Source: CAZNLH01 sp964573995 (GTDB lineage: Bacteria; Gemmatimonadota; CAZMKB01; CAZNLH01). From it: a DNA stretch of 64,000 bases. Shown in pieces: positions 24,218-32,083 of the stretch. The first letter of the stretch is position 1, and every line of letters starts with the position of its first letter. The notes under the pieces were generated by a model that did no database searches, was not told the DNA's origin, and worked only from the letters and a program-made list of their open reading frames with translations. Position numbers and translations under genes: made by a program. The stretch covers positions 32,198-96,197 of the forward strand of contig CAZNLH010000006.1 of assembly GCA_964573995.1 (NCBI GenBank), given 5' to 3'.

Positions 24218-27200
24218 CTACTTTAGAAGGACCATCTTCCTGACGGACACAAAGTCTCCTGCCTCCATCCGGTACAGATAGAGGCCCGAACTCGCACGCC
24301 TTCCCCCATCGTCACGCCCATCCCAGTGAAGTGTGTACCTCCCCGGCGCCCTCGCCCCGTCCACCAACACCCTGACACGCTGTCCCCTTACATTGTATAT
24401 CGTGACCCGCGTCCTGACCCCATTTTCATCTCTCCCCCCGCGCCCCTGAGGGATATCGATGACTATCGAAGTAGACGGGTTGAATGGATTGGGATAGTTC
24501 TGGTGGAGTGCGAAGGCCTTCGGTATCATCGTACCACCTTCTCCCCCGCCCGCGATACCGACCGTCTCCCCCAGGTCGCCCATGGCGGCGGCCATTGCCA
24601 GTTGCGCCCCTGCCTGCTCCATGTAAAAGAGTGGAAAGTCAAAGAGGACGAGGTGATAGTCCCCCCCAAGATATCGTAGTCCGACGATCTCGCCGTCATG
24701 GGCAGCCGTATCACCGAGAGAAGATTGGTAGGTATATATCGGCTCCGTCTCCGGCTCATCCACCAGTGGACCGTATATGACGTCCATGTTGAAGAGGTTC
24801 CCCGAGAACAGCCACGCCTTGGTGGAATCCACCGCGAGATTCGGGTACTCGCTCACTCCTGCATTGGCCCCGGCAAAGTCCTGTTCCGCTCCTGTAAGTA
24901 TCTCGGCGGAATTCAACTTGAGGTAGTCATGCGGGACACTTCCACTGGCGAAATCCACCCGGCCGGCGTTGATATCGCTCAGGTCCCTGGCCAGGTCCCA
25001 GCCGACCAGCAGCAGGTTGCCTCCCTGGGAAAGGAACAAGCCGAGATCGTCCAGGTATGGGAGCATCCGGTCGCCCGTCCTGTCATCCTGATGCCACACG
25101 ACCGTCGAGTAGGACGCCATGATCGCCTCGTCAAGCGTGAAGGGGGAAACCCCCAGGCTCTCGGCGATATCATACTCGGCCGCCACCGGGTATTCAGAAA
25201 GGAGGTCACGGTAGAAATTATCCACGGTCGTGTCCGACCAGGAGAAAGGGTTGCCGTCGCTGCCGTCCTTAGTACCATCTACTACAAGTATGCCCCAATC
25301 GTGACTCATCAATCTCCCTCGTACGACTTCCGATGGCTGGCTGATCATTCCGTCAGCGTCCCTGGCGGTTACCCTGTAATAGTACATCACGTGGGCATCG
25401 GGGGAGGAATCCACATAGGTCGTATCGTTGGCCGACAGGGTGTCAAGGTCGGAGAAGCCGCTATCGACGTCGACGCTCCTGGATACTATATATCCGTTTA
25501 CATCGAGTTCCAGGTTCTTCGACCAGTAAAGCCCAATATCGCTTACATGAGACTCGCTCCCTACACCTGATGGGGGTAGAGGTACCGAGTTTGGTGTACC
25601 GAAGCCCTCTTCGGAAAGTGGGCTCCTGCGACCCGTTGAATCTTCCGAGGAGACGGCGAAATAATAGTCCTGGCCCTCCTCGAGCCCCGACACCAGCACC
25701 GTGGTATCCCCCGATACGGATATTGAATCCGTGTAAACACCCGACTCTACCCCGTAAAAGACGTGGTAATCGGTAATCGGGGCCATGAGAGGCGGAACGG
25801 GCTGCCACAACACCATCAGGTCCGTCCCGCTGCCTACGTCGAAGACCATGGGGGCATTCGGGGGGAGGACACAGGACAACCCGTGGTTTTCGAAGCCTCC
25901 GCAGATCTCATCGGCGTGAGGGATGCCGTCAGAGAGGTCGCCATCGTCATCATCCACGAGGAGGAGGTCGATGAAGTAATCGGGGAACACTGTCGAATGT
26001 CCATATCGCGCGTAGTGAAAGAGGGAATCCGCCAGGGCAACGCCTGCCTCGTGCCCGAGGGAGGCGACCAGGTTCTGCCTCATATCCCACAGAGAACCGG
26101 CAATCGACTCACCAACACAGTGCGGTTCTCCCTGGCACTCAGGCGCCGGGTACACCCTGTCGTTCTCGGTGTTCCTGATCCAGGTGCCCGGGCCGAAAAA
26201 GCCGCGCCCGATCAGAGATTGATCCGTGATGGTGGCGGCGAGATAATCCGACAACCCCTCGTGCATCGCACTCGAAGGCTGGGGGAAAGGACGATACTGG
26301 AAGTCCGTTACACCATGCCCGTACTCGTGATAGATCACATCGGCGATATTGGCCGTATTTGCGCAACCGCCGCCGGCCCGGAAGAAGTTGACGGCGAAGC
26401 CGTCCCAGAAGGCATTGCAGGTCTGATCTATGTTCACCCTGCACGGCATCTGGTAGTCGAGCCCCGTGAAGCCCGGGTCTATGGCCTTGACATAGTCGTG
26501 GACGAGGATGACGTGGTAAAAACCATTCCTCTCAGATGCGACGGAGTTGCCGTCACTCCACGCCACGCTGTTCCAACCGCCCGGCACCGCACCCATGCGT
26601 ATGGCTCCGTCCGGCCCGGAATCGTTATCCACGTCCACGAAGGGACCGAGGAGTTCGGCCAGTATGGAATCGGTTCCGCCCCCGTACGTTTCGATCGTAA
26701 AGTAGCCCGAGGAATCCGTCACGTCCGAACCGCCGCTTTTCAGTTGAACAAGAAGGTCTTTCAAGGGGTGGGATTCCGGGACGTCGGTGGGCGTTTCCGG
26801 GAGGATCCATGCCCGAACCCTGCCGAATATACTGTCCGGGGCCGTATTGCCATAATAGATCTGGTTCCATCGTTTGATGATATCCCCGGTGTGCGCATCG
26901 ACCACGTAGAACCAGTGGGCGGCCGGGCTACGGGTGATCAACTCCACCATCCAGGAGAGGTAGAATCGGATCCGGTCCTGGCCCCGGTCCGGATAGACCA
27001 CCAGGCGGGATCCCACGACTCGATCCGTTTGATCAACAAAGGACGCCTCCCTCTTTGCCAGCCGTTCAGCCTCTTCCGCCGTCAGAGATGCCGAAGTGCC
27101 GATATCCGGCCTGTGGTATAGGGTCCCAGCGATCCCAACCAACCTGCCGTCCTTCCGAAGCCTGAACTGAATGTGTCCGCCATAGACCGGGACGGAATTC

Positions 27201-27610
27201 ACCACCTGCTGAAACTCTACATACCAGAGCCTCCCATGCCTGCCCGCACTGAATGGGGCCAGGTCGCGCGACGAGACCCCCAGCAGGGCCCGGTTCTCAT
27301 CCACGAATTCGAGGAGTTGGGCGTTCAGGGCCCCCTCTCCGGGGATCCCACCCTGAAAGACCCGGACACTCGAACCGTATATGGCGCGCGGGGTCCCCAT
27401 CTCCTCATTCCACTCGATCTTCCACCCACCACCGTAACGCCCGACGAAATCGGCCCACGCATCCATGGGAAGGCTCTCCCCTTCTCCCGTTCCATCTATA
27501 ACAGATCCTGCACCCATCCCGGCATTAATGTAAGGGACGAAGGCCCGTGAGGTCCTGGGCCCGAGAAAGAGGACAGAGAAGACAAGCAGGCCAAAGCGGA
27601 CGTTTTTCAT
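24218..27610 (-). CDS. Secreted M36-type (fungalysin) metallopeptidase with Fn3 and FlgD-like C-terminal domains
   Basis: The 1130-residue protein has a signal peptide, an FTP propeptide region (residues about 60-180), a PepSY-like part ending YVVDAHTGDIIKRW, and the catalytic domain with HEYGHG at 428 and the third zinc ligand Glu451 in AMHEGLSDY. Two fibronectin-III-like repeats (about 605-790) follow, then a domain of about 220 residues with a flavodoxin/GATase-like alternation (ILVVDGTKDG, VVWHQDD, NLLLVGWD). The sorting domain has YPNPFNP at 1039 and ends VRKMVLLK. It would be an extracellular protease exported by the T9SS. The start has GGGAGGA a few bases upstream. Confidence 0.92.
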   Translation of the reverse strand: MKNVRFGLLVFSVLFLGPRTSRAFVPYINAGMGAGSVIDGTGEGESLPMDAWADFVGRYGGGWKIEWNEEMGTPRAIYGSSVRVFQGGIPGEGALNAQLLEFVDENRALLGVSSRDLAPFSAGRHGRLWYVEFQQVVNSVPVYGGHIQFRLRKDGRLVGIAGTLYHRPDIGTSASLTAEEAERLAKREASFVDQTDRVVGSRLVVYPDRGQDRIRFYLSWMVELITRSPAAHWFYVVDAHTGDIIKRWNQIYYGNTAPDSIFGRVRAWILPETPTDVPESHPLKDLLVQLKSGGSDVTDSSGYFTIETYGGGTDSILAELLGPFVDVDNDSGPDGAIRMGAVPGGWNSVAWSDGNSVASERNGFYHVILVHDYVKAIDPGFTGLDYQMPCRVNIDQTCNAFWDGFAVNFFRAGGGCANTANIADVIYHEYGHGVTDFQYRPFPQPSSAMHEGLSDYLAATITDQSLIGRGFFGPGTWIRNTENDRVYPAPECQGEPHCVGESIAGSLWDMRQNLVASLGHEAGVALADSLFHYARYGHSTVFPDYFIDLLLVDDDDGDLSDGIPHADEICGGFENHGLSCVLPPNAPMVFDVGSGTDLMVLWQPVPPLMAPITDYHVFYGVESGVYTDSISVSGDTTVLVSGLEEGQDYYFAVSSEDSTGRRSPLSEEGFGTPNSVPLPPSGVGSESHVSDIGLYWSKNLELDVNGYIVSRSVDVDSGFSDLDTLSANDTTYVDSSPDAHVMYYYRVTARDADGMISQPSEVVRGRLMSHDWGILVVDGTKDGSDGNPFSWSDTTVDNFYRDLLSEYPVAAEYDIAESLGVSPFTLDEAIMASYSTVVWHQDDRTGDRMLPYLDDLGLFLSQGGNLLLVGWDLARDLSDINAGRVDFASGSVPHDYLKLNSAEILTGAEQDFAGANAGVSEYPNLAVDSTKAWLFSGNLFNMDVIYGPLVDEPETEPIYTYQSSLGDTAAHDGEIVGLRYLGGDYHLVLFDFPLFYMEQAGAQLAMAAAMGDLGETVGIAGGGEGGTMIPKAFALHQNYPNPFNPSTSIVIDIPQGRGGRDENGVRTRVTIYNVRGQRVRVLVDGARAPGRYTLHWDGRDDGGRRASSGLYLYRMEAGDFVSVRKMVLLK

Positions 27611-27871
27611 CGTTCCTCCCGTAATACATTTTTAACAAACTGTGAAAAGTTGTCACGGCCCCCCGGACCTTTATTCCGGGAGGGAACCGGCCCAAAGGAT
27701 ATTGTCCTGAACGGCACAACAACTTGTATGGCAATAGGTTAGCCCTTAAGTCCCGCAATATCAGGCGGCCTTGAAACCAGTGGCACGCTTCCTGCTATTC
27801 CTGACGGTGGATCAAGTAGATCATACGGCCCGATCTCTTCCGTGACAACTTGAAAGAAGGGGATAGAGCAC

Positions 27872-28012
27872 ATGTTCTGGTTTATTCTCTTACCGGCGAT
27901 ATTCATCTCGACGCTGCTGTGTGCCTCCCTGTGCGTGGTCGCAAGCGATAGTGACCAGATCATCGAAGACATCACCCGTGGGGTGCACTATTCAAGGCCA
28001 CAGGGGGCATAA
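27872..28012 (+). CDS. Possible small membrane protein, 46 residues
   Basis: A short plus-strand frame opens with ATG after AAGAAGGGG (about ten bases upstream). It encodes one membrane helix (FWFILLPAIFISTLLCASLC) followed by a polar tail with acidic and basic residues. It sits alone in a 530-bp gap between two minus-strand genes. No family is recognised. The good ribosome site, the composition and its isolation argue for a real gene; its short length argues for caution. An inverted repeat downstream could end its transcript. Confidence 0.4.
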   Translation: MFWFILLPAIFISTLLCASLCVVASDSDQIIEDITRGVHYSRPQGA

Positions 28013-28048
28013 CAATGTAGGCCGAAGACAATCCTCCGACATACCGGC

Positions 28049-28143
28049 AAAGTTCCCTGCCGTGTTCGTGATGACAGGACTAAGAGGTTAGAGACTCCAC
28101 ATGAGGTCAATTCTGCACACGACATGCCGCGGGGAACTTTTTT
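28049..28143 (+). terminator. Long-range inverted repeat with T-run, possible terminator
   Basis: AAAGTTCCC (28049-28057) is the exact complement of GGGAACTTT (28132-28140), and T residues continue to 28143. The loop of about 74 bases is long for an intrinsic terminator, so it may instead hold the ends of a small transcript together. Confidence 0.3.
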
Positions 28144-29491
28144 ATGACCCGGTCCTCCCTGTAAAACTCACCCCGTCCACCCGTATATAAGGTACCGTGT
28201 AGACACCTTCATCGGTCCACCATGATCTGATCGATTCCCTTTCTCGCGAAACGGCCGTCACGTTGTCGAGGATCCTCAGCACGCTGTCTGTGAATCTCAT
28301 CTCCCTTACCCGCTTCGTAGGGACACCGTCTTCCACGACGTACGTCCCATCACGGGTCATACCCGTCATCAGCGCGATTTCTGGCTCCAGGAGGCCGTTG
28401 ACGTAATGAAACCTGGTGACCAGCACGGCCCTCTCGGTGGAAGAGATTATCTCGTCTATCGTCTCCTCTCCCCCCTGCATGGCAAGATTCATGGGGATAG
28501 GTCCATCATCCGAATCGGGCGGCGTTGCATGTCCGGTGGACTCTCTCCCCTCGCGGGAGGCATGCAGCGTGTCGTAGACCACGCCCACTGCCTTTCCTTC
28601 CCTGATGATCTCGCAGCGACGCTTCGGCACACCCTCGTAGTCGAAGGCCCTGGGGAAACCCACGGGCTCGAGGGCATCATCGTAGATCGTGATGTTTTCA
28701 CCCGCTATCTTCTTCCCTATCTTCCCCGCCATGAAACTCGTTTCATCCTGGTACTGGCGGGCACCGAAGGCGATATACGACGTCCATTCGAGCAATTCTG
28801 CCAGCGCCTTGGGCTCCAGGATCACCGTATACTTCCCTTGTGGGAGGACTATTGTTCCTCCCGCCTCTGAGGCCTTCTCCATCGACCGCCTCGCAAGTGA
28901 GCGCACATTTAGGTCTTCTATCTCGGTTCCCGTCTTGCCAGCGAAGCCGGAGGCGGCCTCGCCGATGGAGGTAAAGGTAACGTCGTAGACCGTTGTTGCC
29001 TGATAGGCCTCGATCCCGTTCGTGTTTACGACCGCCACCTCTTCAACGCCGGTGGTGAAGGCCCCCGCAACCCTGAGACCCCGTTTCCCGGCCTCCTTAA
29101 AAACGGCGTCGAGGCTTTCAACACGCCTTCGATGGTCATACCCGAAGGTCTCGGCCGAAAAGGCCGACACCGTCTCGCACGGCTGAGGAGACGGGAAGGC
29201 CTTGAACCCTTCCTCTTCACCCCCCCAAGCTACGGCCGCCCTCGCTCGCCTTATCCCTTCCCCTATGGCGGTCCGGTCCATTGAAGAGACCTTTGCCAGG
29301 CCCACTCTCCCCCCATCAAGCGTCCTCACGTAGACGGAGACTACTTCCTCATGGACGTTCTGGTGAACCACCGAGTTTGCATACCTGCTGCACCCTGCAT
29401 CCCGGGCTATCATCAACAACTCCACCTGGCTTTCCATAGCCGGCCTGATTGCATTCCTCAAGAGGTCCAACGCGTTTTCATTGCCGATCAT
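28142..29491 (-). CDS. pmbA: TldE/PmbA family metallopeptidase subunit
   Basis: The 449-residue protein belongs to the TldD/TldE family: an N-terminal alpha/beta domain (residues about 20-200), then LEPKALAELLEWTSYIAFGA, and the C-terminal LMTGMTRDGTYVVEDGV. It lacks the HExxxH zinc motif, as TldE subunits do. In E. coli TldD-TldE is a heterodimeric protease that opens short peptides and matures microcin B17 and CcdA. The ATG overlaps the tldD stop by four bases (ATGA); an apparent longer frame to 29632 lies inside tldD. Confidence 0.88.
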   Translation of the reverse strand: MIGNENALDLLRNAIRPAMESQVELLMIARDAGCSRYANSVVHQNVHEEVVSVYVRTLDGGRVGLAKVSSMDRTAIGEGIRRARAAVAWGGEEEGFKAFPSPQPCETVSAFSAETFGYDHRRRVESLDAVFKEAGKRGLRVAGAFTTGVEEVAVVNTNGIEAYQATTVYDVTFTSIGEAASGFAGKTGTEIEDLNVRSLARRSMEKASEAGGTIVLPQGKYTVILEPKALAELLEWTSYIAFGARQYQDETSFMAGKIGKKIAGENITIYDDALEPVGFPRAFDYEGVPKRRCEIIREGKAVGVVYDTLHASREGRESTGHATPPDSDDGPIPMNLAMQGGEETIDEIISSTERAVLVTRFHYVNGLLEPEIALMTGMTRDGTYVVEDGVPTKRVREMRFTDSVLRILDNVTAVSRERESIRSWWTDEGVYTVPYIRVDGVSFTGRTGS

Positions 29492-30936
29492 TTCGCAACT
29501 CCTACCTCTACATCCCTGAACCTTGCGGGCGAAGCGCCGTGCCCTACGTGACACACCTGCATGGGCTCCCCCTTCCCGCAACTCGGGATCCCCCACAATC
29601 TCCACGAACCGGCATCGCCCACGGCGTCGCACCTTGACCAGAAATCCGGGGTTATTCCCGTATAGATCGGGTTCTTCAGCATCCTTGTGATCTTACCGTG
29701 GCTGATTTCCCAGGCGATCTGCGTCCCGAATTGAAAGTTGAGGCGCCTGTCGTCTATGCTCCACGATTTATTGGTAGAGACCATTATACCATGGTCCGTG
29801 TCAAGTATCATCTCTTCAAGGGGCCACTCCCCGGGTTCCAGGTTGATGTTCGTCATCCTTATCAAGGGGATCCTGCTCCAGCCGTCCGCCCTCATTGCCC
29901 CGTTGCTCTCCATGCCGAGGGACCCCGCCGTCTCCCTTGAAGTCAAGAAGTTCATCAGGATCCCCTCTCGAACTATGTCCGTCTTCCCGGCTTCAACTCC
30001 CTCGTCGTCATAGCCGAATGTTCCCAGTCCACCCGGGACCGTCGAATCCGCCACTATGTTGACCCTTTCGGAACCATATCGTAACTTCCCGGCATCCGCC
30101 ACCTTGAGAAAACTCCCCCCGGCCAGGCTGATCTCCGAGCCTAAGACCCGATCCAATTCCACCGGATGACCGCACGACTCGTGCACCTGGAGTCCCAACT
30201 GGTCGCTCGCCACGATCAAGGTCATACGTCCATGCGGACAGGGTGGAGCCGACAAGAGGGCAACCGCTTCCTCACGGGCCCTCTCTCCCTCGTTTTCGAG
30301 GCCGAGATCCCGCACGAATTCATATCCACGCGCCGCGGTATTCCCGCTGAAGGAGTTAGGGTAGGATCGCGCCTGGGGTTCTCCACCCCTGACCGCCACG
30401 ACGTTGATCCCTCCCCCCGACTCAATGACCTTCTGGTTGATCACGGAGCCCTCTGTACTGATGAACAGGCTCTCCGTGCGGTAAAAGGAGACGCTGGATT
30501 CAGCGACCTTCACCTCGGGTGCCTTCATCAAAGGCGCCATCGCCCGATCAAGGAGAGAGATCTTCTCATCAAGGGGGACCTGGAACGGGTCGATCTCGCA
30601 CGGGCTCGAATAGTCATCCACCACGGGCTCGACGGGGGACATAACGACCCTTTCCTTCGCGATCGAGGCGCTCGATCGGGCTATGTCCAGCGCCAAGTCG
30701 AAGATGCGACCGGCATCAGCGTCTTCCAATCGATTTGTAGACGCGAACCCCCAGGCCCCCTTGTACAACACCCTAACTCCGTAACCCTGGTCCTCGGCTT
30801 GGTGGATGTGGTCGACCCTGCCGTTCTTCATCTTAATGCCCTCGCGGGCCCTCCTTACAAGCCTCACATCGGCATATTCCACACCCTCCTTCCTGCCCAA
30901 TCGATGGAGGGTCTCTTTCAACGTGTCCTGCAACAT
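29488..30936 (-). CDS. tldD: TldD metallopeptidase catalytic subunit
   Basis: The 482-residue protein has the TldD zinc motif HESCGHPVELDR (His252, Glu253, His257) and a second conserved block GTFGYDDEGVEAGKTDIVREG. The N-terminal half binds peptides in a tunnel formed with TldE. It is followed at once by pmbA, so subunits would be made in equal amounts. The start has AGGAGG six bases before ATG. No obvious ribosomal peptide precursor or cyclodehydratase lies nearby, so general peptide turnover is the simplest role. Confidence 0.92.
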   Translation of the reverse strand: MLQDTLKETLHRLGRKEGVEYADVRLVRRAREGIKMKNGRVDHIHQAEDQGYGVRVLYKGAWGFASTNRLEDADAGRIFDLALDIARSSASIAKERVVMSPVEPVVDDYSSPCEIDPFQVPLDEKISLLDRAMAPLMKAPEVKVAESSVSFYRTESLFISTEGSVINQKVIESGGGINVVAVRGGEPQARSYPNSFSGNTAARGYEFVRDLGLENEGERAREEAVALLSAPPCPHGRMTLIVASDQLGLQVHESCGHPVELDRVLGSEISLAGGSFLKVADAGKLRYGSERVNIVADSTVPGGLGTFGYDDEGVEAGKTDIVREGILMNFLTSRETAGSLGMESNGAMRADGWSRIPLIRMTNINLEPGEWPLEEMILDTDHGIMVSTNKSWSIDDRRLNFQFGTQIAWEISHGKITRMLKNPIYTGITPDFWSRCDAVGDAGSWRLWGIPSCGKGEPMQVCHVGHGASPARFRDVEVGVAK

Positions 30937-31144
30937 CGGCTTCCTCCTAATGGCTCATCCCATTGCTGCCCTCTCAAGACGCTTCCACGGTGTCCGGTAC
31001 ATGAATTGCCTTATTATCATGTGTAACAAGGTACTCCGGAGAGGTCATTCCGGATATATTAACATGAAACATAATGGCCTGCAACAAGATATATCATTCA
31101 ACAGTCCAGGCCACAGAACATAAAAAAAGAGAGGATGATGTCCA

Positions 31145-31753
31145 ATGATAAGGTCAATCTGTATCATTACGGCAACACTGTTGTCCATTTCCAACCCCGC
31201 ATTCGCCCACGTCCGCCTCAGGGCGGGCCACGAGGATAGGCAGTCCTGGCGGGGTGAAGTCATCCCCTACCTCGGGGTAGTGGATTTGGGAGGGGTCACC
31301 GAGGATATGCTCGGGCTTGAAGGCTCCACGGGCGGCATCCTCGGGGTCGAATTCCAGTTCCTCACGACCAGGTACCTCGAGGCAGGGTTCAACATCGCGG
31401 ACATCCCCGTCTCCACCAACCTTACAAGGAACAACCCCTACGCACTGAATCCCGAACTCGACTCCTTCGTAGGCGCCGACATCCTCCTGACCGACTTCAA
31501 TCTCTCCTATAATCTGTCTCCCCCCGGCGACCGCATGGTCCCTTACCTCCAGGCCGGAGTCGGGCGGGAGAGTATCTTCTACGACGGCGTATTCGACAGG
31601 GGTTTCACTACCTACACGCTCGGCGGAGGCATCAAGGGACGGCTCCATCGACGTGTTTCCTTGACAACCTCGTTCCACCACACCCGGACCTTCGTCCTGG
31701 GAGGCGACCTCAACCTGAGCCGTATAGTATTCGGCCTCTCGATCCTATTCTGA
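31145..31753 (+). CDS. Outer-membrane beta-barrel protein, small
   Basis: The 202-residue protein has a signal peptide (SICIITATLLSISNPAFA) and a rest made of alternating beta strands ending in an aromatic C-terminus (RIVFGLSILF), typical of eight-stranded barrels. The pattern AGFNIADIPVSTN, DFNLSYNLS and PYLQAGVGRESIFY is like OmpW/OmpX-type porins, but no precise family is recognised. GAGAGG precedes the ATG by about ten bases. The stop codon runs into an A-tract that is the U-tract of the converging SRP RNA terminator. Confidence 0.7.
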   Translation: MIRSICIITATLLSISNPAFAHVRLRAGHEDRQSWRGEVIPYLGVVDLGGVTEDMLGLEGSTGGILGVEFQFLTTRYLEAGFNIADIPVSTNLTRNNPYALNPELDSFVGADILLTDFNLSYNLSPPGDRMVPYLQAGVGRESIFYDGVFDRGFTTYTLGGGIKGRLHRRVSLTTSFHHTRTFVLGGDLNLSRIVFGLSILF

Positions 31754-31808
31754 AAAAAAAGGCCGTGCCCTGCCATCGACCTATCCCGGCCGGCCCTTCC
31801 GGCACGCC
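31753..31808 (-). terminator. Intrinsic terminator of the SRP RNA gene
   Basis: On the minus strand GGCGTGCC (31801-31808) can pair with GGGCACGGCC (31761-31770, one bulge), and eight Ts follow at once (31753-31760). The loop of 30 bases contains its own GC-rich palindrome. Confidence 0.6.
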
Positions 31809-31815
31809 GGGCTCA

Positions 31816-31912
31816 GGTCCAGGTTGTTCCACACCGGCGAAGCACCTTGCTTATGGCTGCTTCGATCAAGACCTGACCAGGTTCGCAACGCTCACCCTGT
31901 GGAGCCCGGACC
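31816..31912 (-). ncRNA. ffs: Signal recognition particle RNA, small bacterial (4.5S) type
   Basis: The minus strand has the conserved SRP core GGTCAGG...AAGCAGCCATAAG, including the symmetric loop bases CAGG and AGCA that bind Ffh. GCGTTGCGAAC lies upstream, as in other bacterial SRP RNAs, and the outer arms GGTCCGGG / CCTGGACC with CCACA/TGTGG close the hairpin. Length is about 97 bases. The apex reads TC-TTGATC-GA where most bacteria have TCC-GGAA-GGA, so the usual GNRA tetraloop is missing. The gene lies between the barrel protein and rnr and has a terminator. Ends are estimated from pairing. Confidence 0.88.
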
Positions 31913-32083
31913 ATCGGCACCCGTCGTCACCATCTGGAAACCGACGGGAAATGGCCTCACGACAGGCCTTCGACCCTGCTATAGCGGATTGCAGGTACAG
32001 GGCACCGCTGGCTCCCCGTCTAGCACGGCCAAACCCGACTATTCAACTTCACGTTAGCAAATAGGCGCGTAAAAATCAAGGGT

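Noticed and set aside
25763..27121. A 452-codon plus-strand open frame opposite the M36 peptidase.
   Set aside because: It is a shadow of the peptidase; no recognisable domain or ribosome site.
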